Assembly (NCBI GenBank): GCA_030656575.1 | Contig: JAUSPO010000187.1 | Span: 1-32,333, forward strand | Length of the DNA: 32,333 bases | Origin: Bacillota bacterium | Lineage (GTDB): Bacteria > Bacillota > Dethiobacteria > DTU022 > UBA8154 | Reading direction: 5' to 3' | Shown here: positions 8,908 to 16,284 of the stretch, in pieces | Layout: every line of letters begins with the position of its first letter | Position numbering within the stretch: the stretch's first letter is position 1 | Notes under the pieces: model-generated | What the model was told of the DNA's origin: nothing | What the model saw: the letters and a program-made list of their open reading frames with translations, nothing else | Database searches by the model: none | Position numbers and translations under genes: made by a program

Positions 8908-10170
8908 ATGGCATTTAAGGCTCCGCGAGGGACACGGGATATGCTGCCACTGGAATCGGATAAGTGGAATTTCGTGGAAAGAAAATTCAGGGAGCTTTGT
9001 TACAATTATAACTTTGCTGAGATCCGCACCCCTGTCTTTGAAGAGACAGAGCTTTTTGTGCGTAGTGCAGGAGAGGAAAGCGATGTAGTAAAAAAAGAAA
9101 TGTATATCTTCAAAGATAGAGGCGGTAGAGAACTGGCTCTAAGACCGGAGGGTACTGCAGGCGTTGTGCGTGCCTACCTGGAGCATAGCTTACATAATAA
9201 TGCCCAACCGGTGAAGCTTTTCTATTACGGCCCAATGTTTCGTTATGATCGCCCACAGGCAGGAAGACAGAGGCAGTTCTATCAGATGGGTATTGAAATA
9301 TTCGGCACGAAAGACCCTGCGTCTGATGTTGAAGTCATAAAATTTACTGCGGATTTTTTTTCTAAGTTAGGCTTTAAAGATTTAAAACTGCATATTAACA
9401 GTGTGGGTTGTCCAGAGTGCAGGCCCCTTTTCCAGAAAGATTTAGAAGAGTTTGCCCGAACAAAAATATCTCTGTTATGCGGGGATTGCCGGAAAAGGGC
9501 TTTAAATAATCCCCTGCGTCTTCTGGATTGTAAAAACGACAGCTGTAGGGAAGTAATGAAAGATTCTTCCCCGATTAATGCTTATTTGTGTTCTTCATGC
9601 GGGACTCATTTTGAGGATGTTTTAAAATTGCTGAAAGCTTTAAATATATCTTTCTATGTTGATTCCGGTCTTGTCAGAGGCCTGGATTATTATACGAATA
9701 CTGCTTTTGAGTTTTTGTCTTGTCAGCTCGGTTCACAGAATGCGCTTGGCGGCGGGGGGAGATACGACAACCTGGTAGAACATTGTGGAGGCCCCCAGGT
9801 TCCAGGTGTGGGTATGGCCGTTGGTGTTGAGAGGATATTACTTGCTTTGGAAAAAGAAGAATTATTTCCTGTTAAAGACCAACCCGAAGGTGTTTTTCTG
9901 GCTGTAGAGAGTACAGATTTATGGGAAGAAAGGTTTAATCTGCTTTATCTGCTCCGGGATAATGATTTCCGGGTTGAAACGGATTACCTTAATCGCAGCC
10001 TAAAAGCCCAGATGAAGTTTGCCAACCGTAATTCTTTTCGTTTTGTTATTATTATGGGCGTGGAAGATAAAAGCAAAGGAATAGTTAAGCTGAGAGATAT
10101 GGTTAACGGAGAACAGGTGGAACTATCTTTTGAAAAAATTCCTGCTTTTCTGCGTAAAAAAATTGAATAG
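8908..10170 (+). CDS. hisS: Histidyl-tRNA synthetase
   Basis: This class II synthetase charges tRNA-His. The 420-residue protein has motif 1 in the N-terminal region, motif 2 (GPMFRYDRPQAGRQRQFYQ), the histidine-binding loop GLVRGLDYYTNTAFEF, the GGGGRYDNLV segment, motif 3 (GVGMAVGVERILLAL) and a C-terminal anticodon-binding domain. The frame is open upstream to 8821, but that extension would run through the promoter, so I chose ATG 8908. It sits just after a GGGGTGGGG ribosome-binding region and gives the canonical start MAFKAPRGTRDMLP. It is followed 42 bp later by aspS, as in Bacillus. A small hairpin (AGCCC/GGGCT) in that gap may affect translation or processing. Confidence 0.97.
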   Translation: MAFKAPRGTRDMLPLESDKWNFVERKFRELCYNYNFAEIRTPVFEETELFVRSAGEESDVVKKEMYIFKDRGGRELALRPEGTAGVVRAYLEHSLHNNAQPVKLFYYGPMFRYDRPQAGRQRQFYQMGIEIFGTKDPASDVEVIKFTADFFSKLGFKDLKLHINSVGCPECRPLFQKDLEEFARTKISLLCGDCRKRALNNPLRLLDCKNDSCREVMKDSSPINAYLCSSCGTHFEDVLKLLKALNISFYVDSGLVRGLDYYTNTAFEFLSCQLGSQNALGGGGRYDNLVEHCGGPQVPGVGMAVGVERILLALEKEELFPVKDQPEGVFLAVESTDLWEERFNLLYLLRDNDFRVETDYLNRSLKAQMKFANRNSFRFVIIMGVEDKSKGIVKLRDMVNGEQVELSFEKIPAFLRKKIE

Positions 10171-10212
10171 TTTTCGGAAGGGGGCACAGCCCTGCGGGGC
10201 TAAGATAACTTT

Positions 10213-12018
10213 ATGCGCATAAAAAGAACTCATTATTGTGGTTCACTTACTAAAGAGGACCTGGCAAAAAAAGTAGTTGTAGCGGGATGGGTGCAGAGTA
10301 AAAGAGACCACGGCGGACTTATTTTTGTTGATTTAAGGGACCGCTCCGGTATAATACAGGTTGTCTTTGACTATCAGAAAAATTCCCATTTCTTTAATGA
10401 AGCGGAAAAACTTCGCTCGGAGTATGTCCTGGCCATTGCGGGTGATGTAAAGGAACGTTCTCCTGAAACGGTCAATACGAACTTGGCGACCGGCGAGATT
10501 GAGATTGTGGTAGAGGATATGGATCTTTTAAATCCATCCAACACACCGCCTTTTTATATTGAAGACGGTATTGATACCGATGAAAACTTACGTTTAAAAT
10601 ACCGTTATTTAGATCTAAGGCGCTTTGAAATGCAGCGCTCGCTTCAGCTTCGTCACAAAACGATGATGGTTATCAGGGAATATCTTGACAAGCACGGATT
10701 CTGGGAGATAGAGACACCTATGTTGACGAGAAGCACTCCCGAAGGTGCCCGTGATTTTCTAGTGCCGAGCCGGACATCTCCCGGGAGCTATTATGCTTTA
10801 CCTCAGTCGCCACAGCTATTCAAGCAGCTGCTTATGGTTTCCTCCGTTGATAAGTATTTTCAGATTGTACGCTGTTTTCGTGATGAAGATCTCAGGTCGG
10901 ATCGTCAGCCGGAATTCACTCAGATAGATATGGAAATGTCTTTTTGTACCATGGATGATGTTATCGGTGAAGCGGAAGGACTTGTAGAATCTATTTTTAA
11001 GAATGTGTTGGGAAAAGAAATTAAAGTTCCTTTTCAGACAATCAGTTATCATGAAGCGATGGAACGTTTTGGCAGTGATAAACCTGATACAAGGTTTGCC
11101 ATGGAGATCAGTGATATATCCCAAATTGCGGGTCAATCCCAGTTTAAGGTATTTAAAGGAGTAGTTGAAAAAGGCGGAGTGGTAAAAGGTCTGAATGCTA
11201 AGGGTTGTGGCCATTACAGCCGTAAGGAACTCGATGATCTGACTCTGCAGGTTCAGTTATGGGGGACAGGCGGCCTGGCCTGGATGATCGTAACAGAGGA
11301 TGGTTTCAAAACTCCTATTGCTAAATTTTTCACCGGGGAACAGTTGGATGAGATAAAGAGTAAACTGCAGGGAGAAGCAGGAGACCTTCTGCTCTTTGTG
11401 GGCGACCAATGGGAAACGGCATTAAAGGTACTTGGCCAGCTGAGGATTTCTCTGGCAGAGCGCTTGAAAATAATTCCTGAAGAGAAGAATCATTTTCTCT
11501 GGGTGTTGGATTTTCCTCTCCTGTCCTATGACGATGATGAAGGAAGGTATACTGCAAATCATCATCCTTTTACCGCTCCGATGGAAGATGACCTTTCTCT
11601 GCTAACTGAAGATCCTCTGAAGGTTCGTTCACGTGCGTATGATCTTGTATATAACGGGGTAGAGGTTGCAGGAGGCAGTCTGCGTATATATAAAAAGGAT
11701 ATCCAGGAGAAAATATTTAACCTTTTAGGAATGACTTCTGAAGAAGCGGAAGAGAAGTTTGGTTTCTTCCTAAATGCTTTCATGTATGGAGTGCCGCCTC
11801 ATGGGGGTATCGCCTTTGGACTTGATCGCCTCATTATGCTCATGGCCGGCAAAAATAGTATCAGGGATGTAATCGCTTTTCCCAAGACAGCCGGAGGAAC
11901 GTGTCTGGTAACGGGTGCTCCTGCGCCTGTTTCATCCAGTCAATTAGAAGAATTGTATATTAAACCCATTTCGAGAGATAATAAAAAAGATCTAAATGCT
12001 GATTTAAAAAGTAAGTGA
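10213..12018 (+). CDS. aspS: Aspartyl-tRNA synthetase, bacterial type
   Basis: This class IIb synthetase attaches aspartate to tRNA-Asp. Its 601 residues give the full bacterial form. An N-terminal OB-fold anticodon domain (GWVQSKRDHGGLIFVDLRDR) is followed by motif 1 near MQRSLQLRHKTMM, the QSPQLFKQLLM substrate pocket, motif 2 (FRDEDLRSDRQPEFTQIDME), an inserted GAD domain at about 300-410, and motif 3 (GGIAFGLDRLIMLMAG). The ribosome-binding site before ATG 10213 is poor, which suggests translation linked to hisS upstream. Whether the enzyme also charges tRNA-Asn cannot be told from these motifs. Confidence 0.97.
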   Translation: MRIKRTHYCGSLTKEDLAKKVVVAGWVQSKRDHGGLIFVDLRDRSGIIQVVFDYQKNSHFFNEAEKLRSEYVLAIAGDVKERSPETVNTNLATGEIEIVVEDMDLLNPSNTPPFYIEDGIDTDENLRLKYRYLDLRRFEMQRSLQLRHKTMMVIREYLDKHGFWEIETPMLTRSTPEGARDFLVPSRTSPGSYYALPQSPQLFKQLLMVSSVDKYFQIVRCFRDEDLRSDRQPEFTQIDMEMSFCTMDDVIGEAEGLVESIFKNVLGKEIKVPFQTISYHEAMERFGSDKPDTRFAMEISDISQIAGQSQFKVFKGVVEKGGVVKGLNAKGCGHYSRKELDDLTLQVQLWGTGGLAWMIVTEDGFKTPIAKFFTGEQLDEIKSKLQGEAGDLLLFVGDQWETALKVLGQLRISLAERLKIIPEEKNHFLWVLDFPLLSYDDDEGRYTANHHPFTAPMEDDLSLLTEDPLKVRSRAYDLVYNGVEVAGGSLRIYKKDIQEKIFNLLGMTSEEAEEKFGFFLNAFMYGVPPHGGIAFGLDRLIMLMAGKNSIRDVIAFPKTAGGTCLVTGAPAPVSSSQLEELYIKPISRDNKKDLNADLKSK

Positions 12019-12089
12019 ATGTCCCATAATATTCATGCTTGAGGGCCCGTATTTATGTTAAAATTTGTATTTTTGCATCTTTTTGCTTC

Positions 12090-12118
12090 TTGCACGTAAG
12101 CTGTATTTGTGCTATTAT
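12090..12118 (+). promoter_or_regulatory. Promoter of the 6S RNA
   Basis: TTGCAC (12090-12095) and TATTAT (12113-12118) lie 17 bp apart, a good sigma-A promoter. The predicted start near 12125 is about 19 nt before the closing helix of the RNA. I see no clear aspS terminator upstream, so some read-through from aspS is possible, with later processing. Confidence 0.65.
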
Positions 12119-12125
12119 ATTATTA

Positions 12126-12322
12126 CAAACAGAGTAAGGTAATACCCTGCTGTGCGCGTGCAAAGCTGTATAGTTTTGAGCTAACACTAATGAATTGGGA
12201 GCCTGACTTTAGGTGTGGCGCAGAAGCCCTGAATTCTGTGGGACCTGCAAAGCATGTAAGAAGGCACCCCCCTGTAGGGAGAAAGTTCAAAACAACGGCC
12301 CAACGTCATGGTGGGGTTTATT
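12126..12322 (+). ncRNA. ssrS: 6S RNA (SsrS/BsrA type)
   Basis: 6S RNA binds sigma-A RNA polymerase as a promoter mimic and reduces transcription in slow growth. The call rests on three points. First, its place directly after aspS matches my recollection of the Bacillus bsrA locus. Second, it folds as a rod of about 180 nt: 12144-12154 pairs with 12307-12317 over 11 bp with wobbles, and GTTTTGAGC (12173-12181) pairs with GTTCAAAAC (12285-12293). This leaves a large central bubble and an apical arm with CGCAGAA/TTCTGTG. Third, the 3' half has the GGCACCCCCCTG...AGTTCAAA pattern I associate with Firmicutes 6S RNAs. A promoter precedes it and a T-rich stretch (12317-12326) follows the closing helix. 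The ends are estimates. ATG-initiated frames across it are not genes. Confidence 0.75.
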
Positions 12323-12343
12323 TTTTATGGATGGGGTGTGAAT

Positions 12344-12476
12344 CGCTGAAACAGAGTCTCCAAGTTCAAGTGTCAGGCTCTTAGCGGTTCTGTTTCAGTG
12401 CTACGGCAACTTCCCCGGGGAGTCACCCGGAGGCCTGGAGTTGGTAGCGCTTTCCGCGGGAAACCGTTAACTACGG
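12344..12476 (+). ncRNA. Structured RNA candidate of unknown family upstream of mgtE
   Basis: Four consecutive helices fit in 133 nt. P1 is 12344-12358 with 12386-12400, 15 bp including three wobbles. P2 is a compound stem: GCTAC 12400-12404 with 12444-12448, CAACT 12407-12411 with 12439-12443, CC 12413-12414 with 12437-12438, and CCGGG 12415-12419 with CCCGG 12426-12430. P3 is TTTCC 12451-12455 with GGAAA 12459-12463. P4 is CCGT 12464-12467 with ACGG 12473-12476. CTACGGC occurs twice (12401, 12471). An intrinsic terminator lies downstream, just before mgtE, which is the layout of a leader with an expression platform. I do not recognise the family: the M-box, c-di-AMP, T-box, cobalamin and SRP signatures I know are absent. 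It may be a riboswitch, an independent small RNA or a relic. Confidence 0.45.
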
Positions 12477-12602
12477 CTCATTACCCACAGCCTTTCAGAA
12501 TATTAGCAGGAATCCAATTTAATACATATAATAGTATCGAAATGTTATTGGATATGGTGATTTCCGAAACAAAACTTCTCTTGTAAAAAGTTAATTAATA
12601 AA

Positions 12603-12630
12603 CAGCCGGAAGCATATTCCTGGCGTTTTT
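12603..12630 (+). terminator. Intrinsic terminator between the structured RNA and mgtE
   Basis: GCC-GGAA (12605-12611) pairs with TTCC-T-GGC (12617-12624), with one bulged T, and GTTTTT follows. It lies 44 nt before the mgtE start, so it ends or attenuates upstream transcription instead of closing a gene. Either it terminates the RNA upstream or it is the switch of a regulated mgtE leader. The 12477-12602 stretch before it is AT-rich and holds a possible -10 (TATAAT, 12527-12532) without a good -35. Confidence 0.6.
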
Positions 12631-12673
12631 GAATTCTTACTACTGGCTATTTTATATTATGGGGGTGTGTGAA

Positions 12674-13990
12674 TTGTCCATTCAGCAGACTCTGGAAAAA
12701 ATATTACGACAGATTAAGGATGGAATGCACCCCAGCGATCTGGTTGATCTGGTCGATGATTTAAATGACGCGCAGAAAAAAGAGCTTTTTAGTCTTATAT
12801 CCAACGAAGAGGCTGCCCTTATTATTCAGGAAATGGAAGAATTTGATCAGGTCTCTTTAATAAGGCTGCTGACGAAACACAGGGCTTCTTCTATTCTCAA
12901 AGAAATGGCTATAGATGATGCCACTGATTTATTAGGTGAACTTCATCCCGAAGAGGCAAAGGATCTTCTTGCTCTAATCGAGGAAGAAGCTGAAGAGCTA
13001 AGGGATCTTCTTAGATACCCTGAGGATACTGCCGGCGGAATAATGACCACCGATTTTATTGCCCTCCCGGAAGATCTTGTAGCAGAGGATGCTATTACCC
13101 GTTTAAGAGAACTTGCTCCGGAAGCTGAAATTATTTACTATGTCTATGTTGTGGATGCCCAAACAAAATTAAGCGGTGTAATCTCCTTACGTGATTTAAT
13201 TGCAGCCGGGGATGGAACTTTTCTTCGTGAAATAATGTTTCGGAATGTAATCAGTGTTCCTGCTCATATGGACCAGGAAGAAGTTGCCCGTGTTGTAGCC
13301 CGGTATGATTTACTGGCTGTGCCGGTGGTGGATGAGGAACAGCGTTTGCTGGGCATAATCACAGTGGATGATATCCTTGATGTTATCGAGGAGGAGGCCA
13401 CGGAAGATATTTACCGCCTGGCAGGTACCGGCGAGGTACGGGGCAACATACTTGATGCCTCAGTTTTTGGTATTGCCCGCAAAAGGGTGCCCTGGCTTTT
13501 GATCAGTCTCGTAGGGGGGTTGTTGTCCGGATTTGTGATCGGAGTTTTTGAGGAGACTCTGAAGTCCATTTTAATTCTCGCTATTTTTATTCCTGTGATT
13601 ATGGACATGGGTGGAAATGTGGGAACCCAGTCTTCGACGGTTTTTGTCCGTAGTTTAGCTACCGGCGAAATTGAGAACGATGATGTCTGGCGGTATTTTT
13701 TTCGGGAAGTTAAAGTAGGTATTTCAATGGGAGTTTTTAATGGAATTATTATTGCATTAGTTGCCTCGTTATGGCAGGGTATTCCTATGCTTGGTGTGGT
13801 GGTGGGTTTGGCCATGTTCATTACGATCTCATTTGCAGCCCTGATCGGGACGCTTGTCCCAATGATTTTTAATCATTATGGAATTGATCCAGCCATATCG
13901 GCGGGGCCCTTTGTTACAACGATTAAGGATGTAACGGGTTTGCTGATTTATTTTTATACGGCTTCCATCTTTATGAAATATTTAATCTGA
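12674..13990 (+). CDS. mgtE: Magnesium transporter MgtE
   Basis: MgtE is a homodimeric, Mg2+-gated channel for Mg2+ uptake in the cytoplasmic membrane. The N-terminal helical domain (about 1-125), tandem CBS domains (about 130-250), a connecting plug helix and a C-terminal pore domain with about five membrane segments are all visible. The pore has the family motif MDMGGNVGTQSSTVFVRSL and the conserved Asp in TTIKDVTGLLIYF near the end, so it should be functional. I chose TTG 12674 because GGGGGTG lies 6 nt upstream; ATG 12659 and the more distant upstream starts lack a ribosome-binding site. The leader with a terminator suggests regulation at the RNA level, but no known Mg2+ sensor RNA could be recognised. 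Confidence 0.93.
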   Translation: MSIQQTLEKILRQIKDGMHPSDLVDLVDDLNDAQKKELFSLISNEEAALIIQEMEEFDQVSLIRLLTKHRASSILKEMAIDDATDLLGELHPEEAKDLLALIEEEAEELRDLLRYPEDTAGGIMTTDFIALPEDLVAEDAITRLRELAPEAEIIYYVYVVDAQTKLSGVISLRDLIAAGDGTFLREIMFRNVISVPAHMDQEEVARVVARYDLLAVPVVDEEQRLLGIITVDDILDVIEEEATEDIYRLAGTGEVRGNILDASVFGIARKRVPWLLISLVGGLLSGFVIGVFEETLKSILILAIFIPVIMDMGGNVGTQSSTVFVRSLATGEIENDDVWRYFFREVKVGISMGVFNGIIIALVASLWQGIPMLGVVVGLAMFITISFAALIGTLVPMIFNHYGIDPAISAGPFVTTIKDVTGLLIYFYTASIFMKYLI

Positions 13991-14072
13991 TGGGATGTCG
14001 AAGACTGAAGTGTGCGCCTGAATCTCTCTTGATGAAAATGTCACAGTAAAGGAGAATATCAGTTATATTCTT

Positions 14073-14107
14073 GCAGCGGCATCTGAAAATGCTGCTGCTT
14101 TTTTTTG
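14073..14107 (+). terminator. Intrinsic terminator of mgtE
   Basis: GCAGCGGCAT pairs with ATGCTGCTGC (10 bp, one G-U) around a 6-nt loop, and an eight-T run follows. This is a strong factor-independent terminator about 80 nt after the mgtE stop. Confidence 0.85.
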
Positions 14108-14153
14108 TTTTTTATCTTAAAGATTTCTAGGTAGTTTTTTTAAGCAAATAAGA

Positions 14154-14194
14154 CGCTAAATCGTAAAACGATGCGACAGCGTTTTATTTTTTTT
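14154..14194 (+). terminator. Second terminator-like hairpin upstream of the dcw cluster
   Basis: CGCT (14154-14157) pairs with AGCG (14178-14181) and ATCGT (14160-14164) pairs with ACGAT (14168-14172). A long T-rich run follows (14182-14194). Together with the mgtE terminator it isolates the dcw operon from read-through. The interior loop makes it weaker than the first. Confidence 0.5.
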
Positions 14195-14346
14195 GCACCC
14201 CCGTTTTTTTATAAAAACATAATTTTTGAGTATAAATTACAAAAAGGGGGAACAACCTGCAATATATTTTCTCATATATTCTTTATTTTTTTAATATTTT
14301 TTTTTATTTTTAAGCAGGAATCTTAAATCAGGGGTAGAATATAAAC
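14195..14346 (+). promoter_or_regulatory. AT-rich leader/promoter region of the dcw cluster
   Basis: This stretch is very rich in A and T, with several T tracts of 7-10 bases (14204-14210, 14287-14308) that would give curved, UP-element-like DNA. The best -10 candidate is TAGAAT (14335-14340), placing transcription start just before the MraZ boxes. No good -35 stands 17 bp upstream, so the promoter is not firmly located. I see no gene here. Confidence 0.4.
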
Positions 14347-14348
14347 AA

Positions 14349-14378
14349 AAGTGGTTTGATGTGGTAGGAAGTGGTTGT
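14349..14378 (+). promoter_or_regulatory. MraZ operator: three 10-bp-spaced GTGGT boxes
   Basis: GTGGT occurs at 14351, 14361 and 14371, exactly one helical turn apart, as AAGTGGTTTG, ATGTGGTAGG and AAGTGGTTGT. The MraZ proteins studied in E. coli and mollicutes bind tandem ~10-bp repeats with a GTG/TGGG core before mraZ. The repeats lie 36 bp before mraZ, so I infer autoregulation of the dcw cluster by MraZ. Confidence 0.75.
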
Positions 14379-14413
14379 TTTTCCTCTTAATTGTTTAGGA
14401 TGGGGTGTCCTTA

Positions 14414-14845
14414 GTGTTGATCGGTGAGTTTTATCATAATCTTGATAACAAGGGTCGCGTTATTGTGCCATCCCGGTTTCGTGAAGAACTGGGTGATAAT
14501 TTCATTATTACCCGCGGCCTTGACAATTGTCTTTTCCTTTACCCTGTCGAGGAATGGAAAAATATTGAGGGCAGGTTAAAAAGCCTACCGTTTACAAAAG
14601 CCGAAACGAGGGCCTTTATGAGGATGTTTTTTTCTGGCGCTTCGGAAGTTGAAATCGATAAACAGGGGCGTACTTTAATCCCACCGCTTCTGAGAGAACA
14701 CTCCCATCTGCAAAAAGAGGTGGTATTTATTGGAGTTTCCAACAGGGCTGAGATTTGGAGTAAGGAAATTTGGGAACAATACAGCAGTAACTCCAATCTG
14801 TCCTTTGAACAGGTTGCAGAGAGTTTGATGGATTTTCAATTGTAA
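14414..14845 (+). CDS. mraZ: Transcriptional regulator MraZ
   Basis: MraZ is an AbrB-like DNA-binding protein that forms ring oligomers and controls the dcw operon it heads. Both SpoVT-AbrB-like halves are present: LDNKGRVIVPSRFRE at about 10-25 and IDKQGRTLIPPLLRE at about 80-95, each with the family's KGR/QGR turn. I chose GTG 14414, which gives the canonical start (M)LIGEFYHNLDNKGR and 143 residues, the usual length, behind a GGATGGGG ribosome-binding site. GTG 14405 lies inside that site. Three operator-like boxes lie just upstream. rsmH follows within 20 bp. Confidence 0.95.
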   Translation: MLIGEFYHNLDNKGRVIVPSRFREELGDNFIITRGLDNCLFLYPVEEWKNIEGRLKSLPFTKAETRAFMRMFFSGASEVEIDKQGRTLIPPLLREHSHLQKEVVFIGVSNRAEIWSKEIWEQYSSNSNLSFEQVAESLMDFQL

Positions 14846-14864
14846 GATAGTGGTGAAGAGGAAT

Positions 14865-15830
14865 ATGAACGAAAATGGAAATGAAGCCTACGACCATATC
14901 CCCGTTATGCTCAATGAAGTCCTGTTTTATTTAAAGCCTGCCCCGGGAAAAATCATTGTAGATGGGACACTCGGAGGAGGGGGACATGCAGAAGCAGTAC
15001 TCAAGAAACTGCTCCCAGGGGGAAAGTTAATCGGAATTGACCGCGATGACGATGCTATTCGGGCATCCCGCGAAAGACTTTTGTCATATGGGCCAGCATT
15101 TCAAGCAGTTAAGGCCACTTTTGGCGATATTGCTGAAATAACAGATGAGCTTAAGATTGAAGGTGTGGATGGCCTGCTGTTGGATTTGGGGGTTTCTTCG
15201 TACCAGTTGGATCAAAGTAAGCGGGGTTTTTCTTACAGGGATGATGTCTTTCTTGATATGCGCATGGATCAGGATTTACCAAAAACTGCTGCCGCACTCT
15301 TAGAGGAAATGTCGCACCGTGAAATGGCGCGTATATTTCGGGAATATGGGGACGAAAAATGGGCGGGACGGATAGCTTCATTTATCATTAAGTACCGTCT
15401 TAACAAAGGACCTGTATCACGCAGCGGGCAGCTTGTTGAAATTATCAGGAATGCTGTGCCTGCTGCTGCCAGGCGCAAGGGAGGCCATCCTGCCAAGAGA
15501 GTTTTCCAGGCGCTGCGAATTGCAGTGAACCAGGAACTGGATAATCTGGAAAAAGGCCTGCGCCAGGGGATTGATATTTTACAGCCTGGTGGTAGGATTG
15601 TGGTCATCTCGTACCACTCACTGGAGGATGGGATCGTTAAAAAAATTTTTCGGGATGGATCGGAGAGATGTATTTGCCCACCGGGAATTCCCGTCTGCGG
15701 GTGTGGAAAAGTAGCTGTTCTTAAGAACCTTACAAAGAAGCCTATTTATCCGGAGGATCAGGAAATTTCTGTAAATCCCAGGTCTAAAAGCGCACGATTA
15801 AGGTCAGCTGAGAAGGTCGTATTGAGTTAA
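14865..15830 (+). CDS. rsmH: 16S rRNA (cytosine-1402-N4)-methyltransferase RsmH
   Basis: RsmH (MraW) transfers a methyl group from SAM to N4 of C1402 in the ribosomal P site. The family start HIPVMLNEVLFYL, the SAM-binding loop VDGTLGGGGHAEAVL, DLGVSSYQLD followed by RGFSY, and the C-terminal VISYHSLEDGIVK and NPRSKSARLR motifs are present at normal length (321 residues). ATG 14865 was chosen with GGTGA 8 nt upstream as ribosome-binding site; GTG 14850 or 14853 would add a few residues and cannot be excluded. It is part of the dcw operon, with mraZ close upstream and ftsL 31 bp downstream. Confidence 0.96.
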   Translation: MNENGNEAYDHIPVMLNEVLFYLKPAPGKIIVDGTLGGGGHAEAVLKKLLPGGKLIGIDRDDDAIRASRERLLSYGPAFQAVKATFGDIAEITDELKIEGVDGLLLDLGVSSYQLDQSKRGFSYRDDVFLDMRMDQDLPKTAAALLEEMSHREMARIFREYGDEKWAGRIASFIIKYRLNKGPVSRSGQLVEIIRNAVPAAARRKGGHPAKRVFQALRIAVNQELDNLEKGLRQGIDILQPGGRIVVISYHSLEDGIVKKIFRDGSERCICPPGIPVCGCGKVAVLKNLTKKPIYPEDQEISVNPRSKSARLRSAEKVVLS

Positions 15831-15861
15831 AAGTTCTAAGAAGACTGGCGGGTGAATAAAT

Positions 15862-16260
15862 TTGTTAATGGCAAAGGAAAATTTAAGAACGGTTAATTAT
15901 CAGGAGCAGAGGTCAAGAAACAGCCATCTTCCCAGAGAAAAGAGTTATGATTTACCCCATGTCAGGCCCAAGAGGGTTCAAGCCCATTGTGGAAGCCTGT
16001 TACTGTGTGGTATACTTTTATGTCTGGTAATGACCAGTGTTGGGCTGATAGCACAGTATGGCCGTCTAGTGGCCGGAAGCTATCAGCTTCAGCAAATGCG
16101 CCGGGAAATTCACCTGCTGCAGGAAGAAAGAGAGCGCCTACATATCGAAGTGAATCGTCTCGGCTCTTTGGAAAGAATTGAAGAAATAGCTGTTAACGAA
16201 CTGGGTTTGCAATACCCGGAAAAAAGACAATGGTTAATTCTTTCTGCAAGAGGAAATTAA
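15862..16260 (+). CDS. ftsL: Cell division protein FtsL
   Basis: FtsL is a small bitopic membrane protein that binds FtsQ/DivIB and DivIC and activates septal wall synthesis. Seen here are a basic cytoplasmic N-terminus of about 45 residues, one membrane segment (LLLCGILLCLVMTSVGLIA), then a heptad-rich coiled coil (LQQMRREIHLLQEERERLHI) and a short end with ELGLQYPEKRQ, the usual DivIC/FtsL tail. The sequence is poorly conserved, so position between rsmH and the PBP supports the call as much as motifs do. TTG 15862 has GGCGGGTGA at good spacing; ATG 15868 is the alternative. Confidence 0.87.
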   Translation: MLMAKENLRTVNYQEQRSRNSHLPREKSYDLPHVRPKRVQAHCGSLLLCGILLCLVMTSVGLIAQYGRLVAGSYQLQQMRREIHLLQEERERLHIEVNRLGSLERIEEIAVNELGLQYPEKRQWLILSARGN

Positions 16261-16284
16261 CCATGCTGTAAAAAAGAGGTAAAA

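Noticed and set aside
10183-10202. Terminator between hisS and aspS
   Set aside because: AGCCC/GGGCT can form a short hairpin but has no T-run, and the genes are a conserved operon.
12109-12586. Two short plus-strand open frames (12109-12384, 12398-12586)
   Set aside because: They cross the 6S RNA and the structured RNA candidate, lack ribosome-binding sites and resemble no protein.
12330-12630. M-box (Mg2+) riboswitch before mgtE
   Set aside because: The gene context fits, but I cannot find the conserved GGTGAGGCTCCT core or the CTGCTGCCC segment. GTCAGGCTCTT at 12372 is only a weak partial resemblance, so I left the family open.
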